Positions 14,286-24,823 of a DNA stretch of 64,000 nucleotides are shown one piece after another. Source of the DNA: Asterella californica. Taxonomy: Eukaryota; Streptophyta; Marchantiopsida; Marchantiales; Aytoniaceae. The DNA lies in contig JAYKYS010000009.1 of assembly GCA_036924285.1 (NCBI GenBank), forward strand, positions 14,632,001 to 14,696,000, given 5' to 3'. The first letter of the stretch is position 1; every line of letters starts with the position of its first letter. The position numbers and the translations under genes were made by a program. Below the pieces are notes generated by a model. That model saw nothing but the letters and a program-made list of their open reading frames with translations, was not told where the DNA came from and searched no databases.

Positions 14286-16189
14286 TCCGTTCAAAACTGT
14301 TAAACTTCTTGTACATATGCTTTTGCTAAGAAGTTTTCTTATAAAGTCTTTACTAGCCTTCTCTACGCTAACTTCTGCATACAACTCCGTTTTTTTATGA
14401 ATAAGAAGTCAAAATTATAGTACTTGTGAACACCTACACACTCATGCTATCAGATTCTGAGTTCGAGTCATGAGCCAGAATCGACGGATTTCCCTCTTTC
14501 ACATATTTCACAGCCTAAACCCCGTACTAACTATTACTTAAAACACTTTCTGTCAAAACTAGAAGCATGAGGTCGCTCTCCTCGTCGAGCTCTGCGTTCT
14601 GGAAACTTTCGCCCTCGTTCAGGGTGATATTTCAACCCAAGCTAGGGGGCAGCTTGCCAAGCATAGCCCCAGCTTAGCTCCTGCCCAGCTTGATAAGCTA
14701 GGGTGCAGCTTCTTGAACAAATGCTGATTGAGTGTCTTCTGAAGCTCCGTTTCATCATCTTGAACGCCATGCACTACGACACCGTGGTGCGGAGGTTGGC
14801 TTCCAGCGCTTCTTCCTTCTTCTGGACTTCTTCCTGCCGCATCAGGGTGCGCAGACCGAATCCAGGCTGTAAGGGTTTCTCTTGTACCTTCGCTCTCTTC
14901 TCGAGCAACTCCATAGCTGGCTGGATCTCTGAGCGAAAGAAGGCACTGAACTCCTCCAGTCTTCTTCCTACGGAAGACAAACTCATCTCTACAATTCGAT
15001 CGGAGGTGTCGACCTTGTCTTCTAGAGGCAAAGATGCCTCTTCCACCACTATGGTCTTCAGTTTCTACGCACGGGAAGAAGCTACTCTTCTCATCTTCCG
15101 GGGTGGAAGATCTCTCCCCATGGTAGAAGCGGTCCTCTTTACTGCGCTTCCTCGCATCGCAGTAGGAGTATCCATCCATCTTTCGTCTTCTGGAGTCTTC
15201 GGAAGACTCCATGGTGTTGCAGAAGCGGTCTTCTGCACAGTTGGGGTACTCAATGGCTCATCCGGTGAGTCGGACTCCGACCCAGAGTGAATGATCGGGA
15301 AGGAGGTGGTCTTCCAAGGCACGCTCCTAGGACCCATCTTCCTTGGTGGTGTCGCGTCTTCCGATCCACTAGAATCGTCTTTCCTCACCAGAAGCGTCTT
15401 CTGATGAGTACCGGGTCTCATCTGCGGCATCAGAGTGGGAGGAAGAATCATAGCTGCTGCTCGGTCGTCTTCCCCCGAGGTCTCCTCCTTCGTTTCATGC
15501 TGCCCTGTTGGTCCATATCTCGCCAACTGATCTTTTGTGAGATTCCCTTTGGCTACGTACAAGTAACAGAAGAATGGAGTAAGATGTCCTCCTGCCGGGG
15601 TATCTAAGTACACCAACTCCGCCTGCACATATATGTGGAAGAACGCACCCCAGTTGACATTCTCTCCCGCGCACACTGCTTCCAAGAACTCCACGTCTTG
15701 ATCTCCAAGGTACCTCGTCTTCTACGCCCTCCCCTTAAGAAAGAGGTGAAGGAACAGCTTCGCTAGAAGACGCTTCCGTGGCTCCCGGTAAGATTCAATC
15801 TTCCAGCCGTTTCTTCCCTGCCTGTCCTCCAGGAAGAGATAAGATGTGCTCTCCGGCACATGCCACTCACTCGAGATCCTGGGTAAGATCTTCTTCTCGA
15901 GCCAATAACCTCGGTTCTCAGATTCTGGCATGTGAAAGGTCATGCGCCACCAATCCTCAGTCCAGGAAGATGGTCTTCCTCGAGCTACTCCTACCTTCGC
16001 AGGTACACGATTGCGAGGCGGTAATGTTGCCCAAACCTCCTCCAGAAGACCCTGGTCGGCGAGGTTCCAATCCCACAGGAAGAAGTCGAGACCCAACTCC
16101 TTGAGGAAGGGTTTGGCCTCGACCAACTCTGCTGCTGGTAACACCAACCCTCGAGGATGCATCGACATACTTGAAACTCTGTTGCACTA

Positions 16190-18168
16190 AGTCATACGCA
16201 CTTATTGTGAGTCGAATGTTCAGTCCTTCTCAACCTCTCACAGTCTAGCTTCCACTCTCAGAAGACGAATCTAGTCTTCCAGAAGACAGCTACTCCGTCT
16301 TCCGAGATTCTAACAATGCTTCCCAAATAGCTCTCGTCTTCCGAGCTATATCTAAACAATCCTAACTAAGCAAGGCCTCGCATGGATTCCTAAGAAGACA
16401 ACCCACCTTGCATTACATCCTACTTCCTAACAGAAGATACAAGATTTGCGAGAAGTAGAGTGCATAACAGGTTCAGAAGATGGTTGCGGGCTCCTACGGT
16501 GACAGTGGTCTCTGGGAAGACTCTCGGGACAGCTTCCGATTCAATATCTTTCTCGGAAGACCTCCCGAAGCTAGGCTTTCCTTCACTGGTCTCACCTGTC
16601 TTCTACTTCCTACGTGCAATCTATTTTCACAATAGACTCAAGACATTTGCACTCTGTTCTTCTGACTCTCACCTCTCATACACACTCAGAAGAAGCTTGC
16701 TGCATGATGGAAAGACATGATCCTCGACCATTCTCTCCAGATTCTGCCAGCAAGACTTCTCACAACTCTCTTCTAAGTTCGAGAAGAAGAAGGAATATGC
16801 TGCTATGGGTCAGACAGAAGAGACCCCTAACGGACCCTCACGTCTTCTCGCACATTCTGCCAGCCTTTCCAATCTTCTAGTCTCTCTAGGAAGATGTGGA
16901 TTTGAGAAGCTTGGAAGACCGGGAAGCACAGGCCTAGTTCTCTGTCTTCCAACTTCTCGAAATAACAAAACAACTCACCAAGCCACTCGGGATTCGTACC
17001 AAGTCTCTCTTAACACCAAAGCAAAGCAAATCCACTCTTGATACGAATTGTATACAGTCGTCTTCCAAAAATAGTCAGGCTTCCGAAGCGTCTTCCGAAG
17101 ATGTTCAGATCTTCTAAAGCGTCTTTTGTTCAAGGTTTCGGGAGTAGAGGGGTGGTAGGGTAGGGAAATTGATAGCTAGGATCTCCAGTTTGAGGGCTAG
17201 GAGTAGGGAAGCTCAAATTGCACTTGGGAAGAAGCAAGAAGATGGCTGTCGGAAATTGGGCAGCGCTTCCGCGCCTAATGTCTCAGAAGGAAAAACGTGA
17301 GGAGGGAATTGATCGATCGGGTTGCCTGCAAACAACTGAGGAAGCGCTGGGGATACCAAAGTAGTGGGAAGGGAAGAGAACATGGGAAGAACCTCAAACT
17401 ATCTTTTGTCTCCTTCCCGAGCTGTCTTCGATCTTCTGCGCGCTTTCGGCTTTGATTCTAGCTCCAATGCGATCCCACAAAGCTGCATCTGCCGTCAGCT
17501 CCTTACTACGCCTCAATCGTTCCAGACTTCCACCTTCGATTCTACTCAGCCGTCCTTCAATGTCTGCTTCCGAGAGCTCACAGAAGACTCCTTCAGCTCG
17601 ATACGCTTCTGCTCTCAATAATTCGACCTCGCCTTCCTTCTAGCTTCGAATCAATCATGACCTCACTCAATTTCACCTCGCTGCCTTCCTCACTCAAATC
17701 AATCACCCGTGAATCTATCTTCTAACCAAAACGTGTCTTCGCTGTGGGAAGCTGAAATGTGCTAATGCGCTTCCTGCGCATCTTCTCCTGCAGTTAGGGG
17801 TTTCGACCTTCTCGACCTACTTGACCTACCTAACTTACTCGGTGTTGCCGGGTAGGTGCACCTACTCCTTACGTGGTTAAGCTTCCGCGGTTGCCGTCTT
17901 CCGGAAGATACATGTCTTCCGTCTTCCGTCTTCCGCCGTCTTCTGTCTTCCGCCGTCTTCCGCCTTCCGAAGACACAACCGAGAAGACACTTCCCGTAAG
18001 ACGGTCGTCTTCCGAAGAAGTCAACTTCTTATTACAAAAAGATCGTAAGATCATCTTCCTTCTAAGGAAGCCGTAATCTTAAATAACAACGCTTCTTCAG
18101 TTATACAAACAAGTTATTAATCTTAAAAATTTCAAAAATTCGTGAATCTTGTAAATTGTGGACACCAC
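16190..18168 (-). repeat. LTR leader (U3-like) region without a gene
   Basis: About 2 kb between the LTR start and the ORF2 start. No frame resembles a known protein. Rich in CTTC/GAAG runs. The segment 17,894-18,013 holds ten GTCTTC/GAAGAC hexamers. Any promoter for ORF2 should lie here; I could not single out a convincing TATA element. Confidence 0.55.
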
Positions 18169-18169
18169 A

Positions 18170-18184
18170 TACGCCCACCCTCAC
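18170..18184 (-). promoter_or_regulatory. Candidate polypurine tract
   Basis: On the minus strand GTGAGGGTGGGCGTA lies immediately before the LTR start TGTGGTGTC. This is the position where a plus-strand priming tract is expected, about 45 nt after the integrase end. It is interrupted by pyrimidines, so the call is tentative. Confidence 0.45.
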
Positions 18185-18230
18185 ATGTTTGCGTCTCCGT
18201 AAACATCAGCACTTCAGCACTTCTGTTCAC

Positions 18231-19460
18231 GTCCAGTACTTCTTGACACGCCATCCATTTACACGAGTGGTCATCAACGTATCATCTAACTCTTCCAACT
18301 GCAAGGAACCATTGGTGAAGACCTCCAAGACGCGGTAAGGACCCATTCAGCGAAGATGAAGTTTCCCAAGAAACTTGAGATGTCGATTGTCGTAGAGAAG
18401 AACCAAGTCCTCATCTGCGACGGTCATCTACTTCAGCTTGCCATCATAGTTTACCTTACGTTGCGCTTGTACTTCGTACGTCTTCTCCAAAGCTGCATTC
18501 CTATCTTCTTCGAACTTTACAAAGTTTAGAAGACGCTGCTCCTAGCTATCCTCTTCTTCCATGCGTTCGGTTACGGCTAACATGTAAGTAGAGATCTCTA
18601 ACTCGATGGGCACAATAGGTGTCATGCCATAAGTTAGGTAGAAGGGTGTCTTCTGGGTCGTGACTTTGGGTGAAATCTTGAACGTCCATAACACAGATGG
18701 CAATTTCATGCCCCAGTCATAAGCATGGTTAACAGTTACCTTATTCAGGATATTACATAGAAGACCATTCGACTTTTCTGTCAGTCCGTTCGCTTTCGGA
18801 TTATACGGAGTCGTCTTCCGATGCTTTATCCTGAAGTATTGGGTCAGGAGGGAAATAGTCTCATTGAAGAAATGAGTACCCCTATCTGATACCAATTCCA
18901 GCGGACATCCGTATCGAGTGATAATGTTGTGCCAGAGGAACCTGGCTACCACTGCGGCGTCGTTCTTCCTTGTGGCTTCGCCTTCCACCACCTTGGTAGC
19001 ATAGTCGGTAGCTATCAAAATATAACGTGCTCGTGTTCTTCTAGCCACCGAGGCGATAGTCCCAACAAAGTCAATTCCTCACTTTTCAAAAGGAGCAAGC
19101 GGAAGAATGGGAGTAAGAGGTCACCTAGTAGTGGCTATTGGTCTTCCCACCCTCTGACACGCATCACATTTCCTGATCTCCTGAAAAGTGTCTCTGTACA
19201 TGGTCGGCCACCAGTATCTGACGTCCAACATTTTCTTCACTGTGGTCTTTAACCCGTAGTGACCCCCAGCATCTTCGTAGTGAAGACCCGTGATCACTAG
19301 CTTAATCTCTGAAGGCTCAAGACATCTCCTTAGCTTCTCGTCATGTCCCTTCCTAAACAAGATACCCTGGAAGATGGCGTAAGGACCTGCCTTGTATAAG
19401 AAGACAGCCCTCTGCTCCGCATCCAATCCCTCGGGATACTGTTGATCTTCCAAGAACTTC
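18231..19460 (-). pseudogene. Ty3/gypsy integrase domain
   Basis: C-terminal part of pol. The zinc finger is visible as H-x(n)-H (GLHYEDAGGHYGL) and C-x2-C (KCDACQRVGR). The catalytic D-D-E triad is in ILIATDYATK, LVSDRGTHFFNE and NGLTEKSNG. The C-terminal GPYRV ... RVNGWRVKKYW block ends at about 18,231, with no chromodomain seen. Stops interrupt it at 19,121 (TGA), about 19,080 (TGA where Trp is expected), 18,542 (TAG) and twice more before 18,340. The domain would insert the DNA copy into the host genome; this copy cannot make it intact. Confidence 0.88.
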
Positions 19461-19579
19461 CTTAAGTCTTTGAAGATCGACTCTTCTGTGGAAGTCGCAA
19501 GGACTAGATCAGAAGATCTAGTCTCGTCTTCTGGGAAGCAGGAGGTACGCCCCCCCTCAGATGAAAGTGTCTCTGCGAA

Positions 19580-21103
19580 AACTGAAAACAGCTTCTCGTC
19601 AAGGAACTCGTCTTCCACGTCATCTTCTCGTCGTCCAGTCTCCAATCTGGATAGGTAGTCAGCATTAACATGTTGTCTTCCAGGCCTGTACTCAACTGTG
19701 TAAGTAAATTCCTGGAGTAGAAGAATCCACCTAGCTATCCTACCAAACAAATCTGCTTTCTTCACAAGATGTTTCAAAGAAAAATGATCCACATAGAAGA
19801 CAAACGGGTTGGCTAGAAGATAGTGCCTAAACTTTCTACAGGAGTAAATCATGCCGAGACACTCCCTTTCAGTTGTAGAGTACTTCTTCTCTGCATCACT
19901 GAGCTGTCTTCCCGCATAGTAGATGGGATAATCCTTCTTCTTCTCATCTTTCTGACTCAATACCACCCCTATGGCGAAAGCAGAGACATCCACATATATA
20001 TGAAAGACTCTCTCCCAATCAGGTGGTCTCAAGACAGAGGATTCCGACAAAAGCCTTTTCATTTCTTCGAATGCTTCCTGCTGCTCAGAAGATCAAATGT
20101 AAGGTTCGTCCTTCTTCAGCAACTTGGTAAGTCTTCCTGCTACCTCTACGTACTTGTCAATAAACCTCCTGTAGTATCCTACGTTGCCCAGGAAGCTTCT
20201 CAACTGAGTCAGGTTAGCAGGTGGGTGAAGTTTCATGATGACTTCCACCTTAGCACAGTCGACTTCTATACCTCTTCCAGAAATCCTATGTCCTAACAAA
20301 ATTCCCTCTGACATACCAAAGAAGCACTTCTCAGGGTGAAGAGCCAAACGATGTTCTCTACACTTCAAAAAACACTTCCTTAGAAATATCAGGTGGTCTT
20401 CTTTCGATCCAAACACACAGAAATCATCCAAGAAGATCTCCATGAAAGTGCGAAGATACTCCTTGAAGATTGTAATCATCAATCTCTGGAATGTGGCGGG
20501 CGCGTTACATAAACCAAACGGCATTTGATTGTACGCGTATGTGCCCCAATCAGTAGTGAGAGTGATTTTTGACTTGTCTTCTTTCCTGATTGAAACTTGG
20601 TTGTACCCAGAATACCCATCCAGGAAGCTATAGAACTCGTGTCCTGCTACCTGGTCTAATACAGAATCGATGAATGACAAAGGATGATGATCCTTTTTCG
20701 TGGCCAAGTTCAACTTCCGAAAGTCCTGACACACTCGGATCTTCCCTGTATGCTTCTTTGGCACGATGACAATAGGAGCTACCCATTCACTACTAAGTAC
20801 TGGGAAGATGACTCCCGCCTTCAGGTATTGGTCGATCTGGTCCTTCATCAAAAGCGAGTACTTGGGGTTGAGCCGATACTGCCTCTGCCGTGCAAGAACA
20901 ACGCCTTCCAGCAAGTCAATGCGATGCTCTCCCAACTCTCGAGGTATGCCCTTCATGTCTTCTATGGTCCAAGCAAAGACATCATGGAACTCCGCCAGAA
21001 GTTCTCTAAAGTCTTCCAACTGTTGGTCCTCGATCACCTTGGAAAGCTTCAGCTTCTTCCCAGGTGCAACCTCCATTTCTTGAAGATCATCCGGGTTGAC
21101 CAT
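19580..21103 (-). pseudogene. Ty3/gypsy reverse transcriptase-RNase H
   Basis: RT core with VCQDFRKLN, HHPLSFIDSVLD, FYSFLDGYSGYNQVSI, MPFGLCNAPATFQRLM and the catalytic FLDD (normally YxDD). RNase H follows with HIYVDVSAFAIG, STTERECL and YVDHFSLKHL. DHHPLSFID and AGHEFYSFLDGYSGYNQ are typical of the Athila/Tat branch. A TGA at 20,093-20,095 replaces a Trp between RT and RNase H; otherwise the frame is long (336 plus 313 codons). An acidic tail (ETGRREDD onward) links to integrase. Confidence 0.93.
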
Positions 21104-21321
21104 TCCTTCAGTGTGACTGTACTCACTAGCACCAAAGTATTTCGGTTTGGGAGCTTCTTCTGGTTCAGATTCGTCTTCTGGAAGACCAACTGTCGGATCT
21201 TCTGAAGAGAAGACGGTACTTTTGTCTTCTGGAAGCTCTTATTCCGCAACTTCGTAGCACTCAATGTATCCACAGATCACTTCTTCTGCTACTTCTGTTA
21301 CTTCTGTAGTACACAAGTTAT

Positions 21322-22035
21322 TCACCACAAACTCATCATATCGTTCATCAATGTCAGAAGACGCAACTGAGTCTTCTGACGTGTACCCCTCTGTCGTAGA
21401 CGGAGTTTCACCTTGGTGTCCAATCTTGATCCAAGGAAGGGAGACTTGGTCTTCTCACATGGCTTGGGTGTAGGATTGAGAAATCTCAAACGATGTCTTC
21501 TCCAATCGATATTTACATTTGCAGCATACAGCCATGGTCTTCCTATCAACACCTGATATCCAACCCTAGCTACAGGTCGCAAAATGATGTAAGTGAGGTA
21601 AAAAGATACTCCCCCAATTACCGTCAAGACATCTTTCAGTTGCCCCAAAGGTCATCTTCTGGTCTGGTCCGTCATTCTGAGGATTCTCGGAGTAGGCTGG
21701 AACTCAGTGAAGCCTAGGGCATGCACCGTTTCTTCAGTCATGATGTTAACTCCGGAGCTGGAATCAATGGGTACCTTCTTCAGAAGACAGCCATGGATCT
21801 CCATATCAAGTTTTGGGGCTCCCAAGTCCTCATGCTCTATCCTTAGGATCGAGGTGCTCTGAGGGAGTTTAGCTGTTCTCCTCTTCCTCGATCCTCGAAG
21901 CACAGATTGTAACAGCTTCCTGTAACCAGCATTGTCATCCAATAGCTGTTGGAAGGTTACATCCGCCTTCTGATTCCACAAATCTCGTAAGAAGTCATAA
22001 GGGGATCGCTTCAGAAGAGTGACTGATGTTTCCAA
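21322..22035 (-). pseudogene. Retrotransposon aspartic protease region
   Basis: The minus strand reads KVPIDSSSGVNIMTEETVHA, the active-site loop of the plant gypsy protease, followed by IGRPWLYAANVN, a conserved flap-region block. The usual catalytic DSG is DSS here. Frames break at 21,652 and again near 21,440, where a 1-nt shift is inferred because the fragment at 393-743 stays in frame. The protease would cut the Gag-Pol polyprotein. Confidence 0.75.
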
Positions 22036-22101
22036 CAGAGAAGATGTAGTAGCTGCTTCCTTGGGTGGAAGACGAGAATGGTGTTTTTTCTCGACTGGGG
22101 G

Positions 22102-24003
22102 TTATTCCCGTGAGATAGGAGCTACCGTAGTCGGTGGAGGAAGCTGCTGTACTATCTTTCGTCGCTTCTCCAGCTCTTCTTGCATGATCGCTTCAACTTC
22201 TTGCCTAATGTTAGGAGCAAAGTACTTCGGATCTTCTCGATCGTAAGTAGGAGAAGAAGACCGCTCAGGGGAAGATGATCTCTCCTTTCGCTGCTTCTTC
22301 TTCTTGATCTTCTTCGGACTGGATTCTGACTTCTCTTTGCTTTTGGTACTTACTTTGAACACCGCTTCATCCAAGACTTCTTCTGGAGGCCAACTATCAG
22401 AATCCGGACAAGGGTTCCAAACAGTGTCATCCGCCAAAGTGAAAGAGGAAGCTGCCTCAAGTGACTTCGTCTTCTGAGCTGCAATCGTCTTCTGAGCTGC
22501 AATCGTCTTCTGCAGCTGAGGTTCCTTTCCTTCGCGCTTCCCGGGGTCTGGTTCGTCCTCCTCGATATGGAGACAATCCGTACAATCCCTAGGATCTTCT
22601 TCTTCTACCGTGATGTGCTGTACCACTGCTAACTCGAGTTTAGAAGCTGATGCAGCTTCTGCAGGAGGCGTGGTCTCTGCAAATCTAACCATTTGTCGTG
22701 GCCGTAAGGTCTGAGGACAATTTCCCGTGAAATGCCCGGCTTCCTTACAGTTCTCACACAGGGGCACTTGCCCAATCTGTCTTCTCGGATGAGGACAGGT
22801 GGACCACCAATGTCCTGTCTCTCCACAATTATTGCACGTTCCAGGAAGAGGGTTTAGAGATCATTGTGATGAAGAAGGTTGTCAGGGCGTCCTGGTCTGT
22901 ACATTACTAGCCCTGTCCCTAGGTACATAACGATTATATTGGGCAGGAGGTGTGAGAGTGAACGGTTGTATCGTCTCGATCCTATAGCAGGTTTCCTCAC
23001 TGAGATCGTGTAGATATCCCTCATCGTCTTCTTCCCAGCCTGCCCAATTGAGAGCTTGGTCCTGCGTAGACTGATCTCTGGTGTGTCCGGAAGAGTTACA
23101 AAGATTGCACCAAAGGTTTGGTCGAGAAGCCGTAGGTTGCTTCCGCTTGTCCTTCTGGTTCAGAAGATGAACTTTCAGGTCGGCAAACTGCTTTAGAACT
23201 TCATCGATACGGGGATCAGGTGCAGACTGAATGATCTGAGTCTGAGGCATCTTCTGCACAACTTCTTCCCTTGATAGTGTCTTCTCCTCCTTCTTCTTCC
23301 GTGTCTTCTTCTCTTGTTCAGATTCGGATTCTGAACTTTCGACAGTAGACTCTTCAGAAGTAGAGGATACTTCCGAATCACTGTTATCAGTTTCAGTGGA
23401 CTTGGACTTCCTCTTGGACTTCTTGGACTTCTTCGAGGTCTTCCCTCTGTCTTTCGTCATATTCCGGATGATGCTCGAGGTTTCATACTGCTCGGCATGC
23501 TTCTGTACCTCTACTAAATCATCACCTCCTCCCCTTCTACAGTACAACTCCATATCTTGAGACAATCCTCCCAAGTACCAGTCCACGGCTTGCTGGGCAC
23601 AATAACCGGATCTTCCTTGGTTCTGAGGGATGTGATCCAAGAGGTCTTCAAACCTCTCGGTGTAATCCCGCAGTGTCTCTTTCTTCTTCCGTTCGAGTCT
23701 CTGAAGTTCTATGAGGGTCATCCGATCATAACCCACTCCTCTGAACCTTTTCAGAAAAGTTGCCTTCAGAGTAGCCCAAGCGGTCATTACTAACCCATCA
23801 TCCAACATTTTACTCATCCATTTCCTTCCCTTTCCTATGATCAAACTGGGAAATACACGGAGTCTGTCGACATCCGAGTCTTCCTTGTTGGATCGAGAGA
23901 TGGTCTCGAACATCGTGATGAAGTCGTCCGCGTCAGCATCATCGTCGTACGGATGAGACTTCTGCCGAGTGTGGGAAGCCATGTCGACTGCCGGTTGGTG
24001 CAA
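22102..24003 (-). pseudogene. Retrotransposon gag (capsid and nucleocapsid)
   Basis: Capsid-like part at 24,003-22,882 with ADADDFITMFETISRSNKED, IIGKGRKWMSKM, ETLRDYTERFEDLLDHIPQ and WYLGGLSQDMELYCR. Then basic and Ser/Glu-rich stretches and a degenerate finger (CNLCNSSGHTRD). After two TGA stops (22,882 and about 22,865) come two perfect CCHC knuckles, CNNCGETGHWWSTC and CENCKEAGHFTGNC, and a Lys/Ser-rich linker to a TAA at 22,102. Gag forms the particle and binds RNA. The 780 nt between gag and the primer site contain a further minus frame (24,403-24,693) that may be the gag N-terminus displaced by a shift. Confidence 0.88.
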
Positions 24004-24790
24004 CTGTCAACTTCTTCCTCCCTCAGGCCCAGGTGGTGGAGATGGTCTTCTCGAAGATCCAGGCCTGTCTGAATCACGACGGTCGTCTTCCGAGTCAGAA
24101 CTACTGTCGCTGTCACCTTCTGAGACGTCTAGAACGATCTCCTCTAGTCTCTCTTCACCTTGGGAAGCCTCTTCCTTGCACTTGAGAAGACGTCTTCCGA
24201 GTAACCAGTACCAAAATCTACTTTGTACACGTGATTGCCCGGTTGGCTTCTGTCTTCTCCAAAGATTATGCTCGAGATGGAAGGCTCTTCCAACTCTACT
24301 GATCGGATCTTCCTGAGCTCTTCTTCTTTCCTTTGGTGTCTCAGGGATATCCGCTGCTCTCTAGAAGCGGTTCGCTAAGGTGAATGCACCCACTCAGGAT
24401 CTTTACCCGTGCGTCTTTTGCTTCTTCCTCTGGTCGGAGGCAACCATCAGAGTGCTGAGAAGAGATGTCCCTCTTCTTCTAATACTAGATCTGGCAGACT
24501 GAATGTCTGAACAACCGATCACAGGTTCGAAATGTCTTCTTCTCCTGCTTCCTGTTGTACTCACTGCAGTCTTCCAAGATCGAATCTTCCAAGAAGCTCT
24601 TGGAAGCGGAGGAGCGGCTTCTTCCATTTCTCCCTGATGTATCTTATCAGCTTCTGGTTGCGGTTCTTGTCTTCTAGCAAGATAGAGTCTCACAACACAT
24701 TCAACTACAATTGAAGTTAGTTCGAAATGAAATTAACTACTGACACACAGATCTAGGAAGCTAAGAACAGAAGTTACTAAGATGAAATCT

Positions 24791-24805
24791 TCGGCAGCGG
24801 CACCA
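24791..24805 (-). promoter_or_regulatory. tRNA primer-binding site
   Basis: On the minus strand TGGTGCCGCTGCCGA lies 18 nt after the LTR end. It resembles the TGGCGCCGTTGCCGGGGA site, complementary to the 3' end of a tRNA, found at this place in plant Athila/Tat elements; two or three bases differ. It fixes the polarity of the element and marks where the 5' LTR ends (24,824). Confidence 0.7.
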
Positions 24806-24823
24806 AAAATGATGCTCACTATA

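Larger units (their letters stand above)
12647..14781. mobile_element. Insertion 1 in ORF2 (TGTCG...CGACA, 4-bp target duplication)
   Basis: 2,135 bp bounded by TGTCGAGG and CTACGACA and flanked by a direct CCGT (12,643-12,646 and 14,782-14,785). The uninterrupted sequence is present at about 40,305. The TG...CA ends and short duplication suggest an LTR-type element or solo LTR. It has no long ORF but contains a minisatellite (13,540-13,745), a tandem duplication (13,930-14,185) and a tRNA-like motif (about 14,205-14,285). A related copy lies at 26,516-28,245, and the end TGTCGTAG (read in reverse) is shared with insertion 2. Confidence 0.75.
11804..16168 (-). pseudogene. ORF2 inside the LTR (copy b), broken
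   Basis: Long ORF of about 740 codons if interruptions are ignored, from ATG at 16,168 to the stop at 11,804-11,806. The N-terminal 370 residues include a Trp-rich segment (WWRMTFHMPESENRGYWLEK) and a block (NWGAFFHIYVQ, GGHLTPFFCYLYV) that resembles the putative plant transposon protein domain of Athila-type elements; that likeness is inference. Next comes a coiled coil, then an acidic Glu/Ser-rich tail (EEFDLAVHLVV). Breaks: in-frame TAG at 15,722 and 15,065, both CAG in the 36.8-kb copy; a 2,135-bp insertion at 12,647-14,781; and a 1-nt shift just after it. Function unknown; no envelope signal peptide or membrane segment is seen. Confidence 0.7.
10227..18169 (-). mobile_element. 3' long terminal repeat, about 7.9 kb, containing ORF2
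   Basis: On the minus strand this block begins TGTGGTGTCCAC at 18,169, directly after a purine-rich tract and integrase, and ends GCGACACTACA at 10,227. The end is the same as the one that precedes the primer-binding site at 24,824. The termini form an imperfect inverted repeat (TGTGGTGTC/GACACTACA), as LTRs do. Without the 2.1-kb insertion at 12,647-14,781 the LTR would be about 5.8 kb. It holds a 2-kb leader (18,169-16,190), ORF2 and a 1.6-kb 3' part. The right-hand 5' LTR shares at least the last 1.7 kb. This reading depends on the matching ends; a nested-element alternative is discussed in the findings. Confidence 0.65.

Noticed and set aside
14703..15607. Plus-strand frames of about 195 and 106 codons opposite ORF2
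   Set aside because: The opposite minus frame is conserved in another copy (37.1-37.9 kb), so these are antisense shadows.
11804..16168. ORF2 as a retroviral-type envelope gene because it lies after pol
   Set aside because: No signal peptide, membrane helix or cleavage site is visible; a coiled coil and acidic tail alone do not support an envelope.
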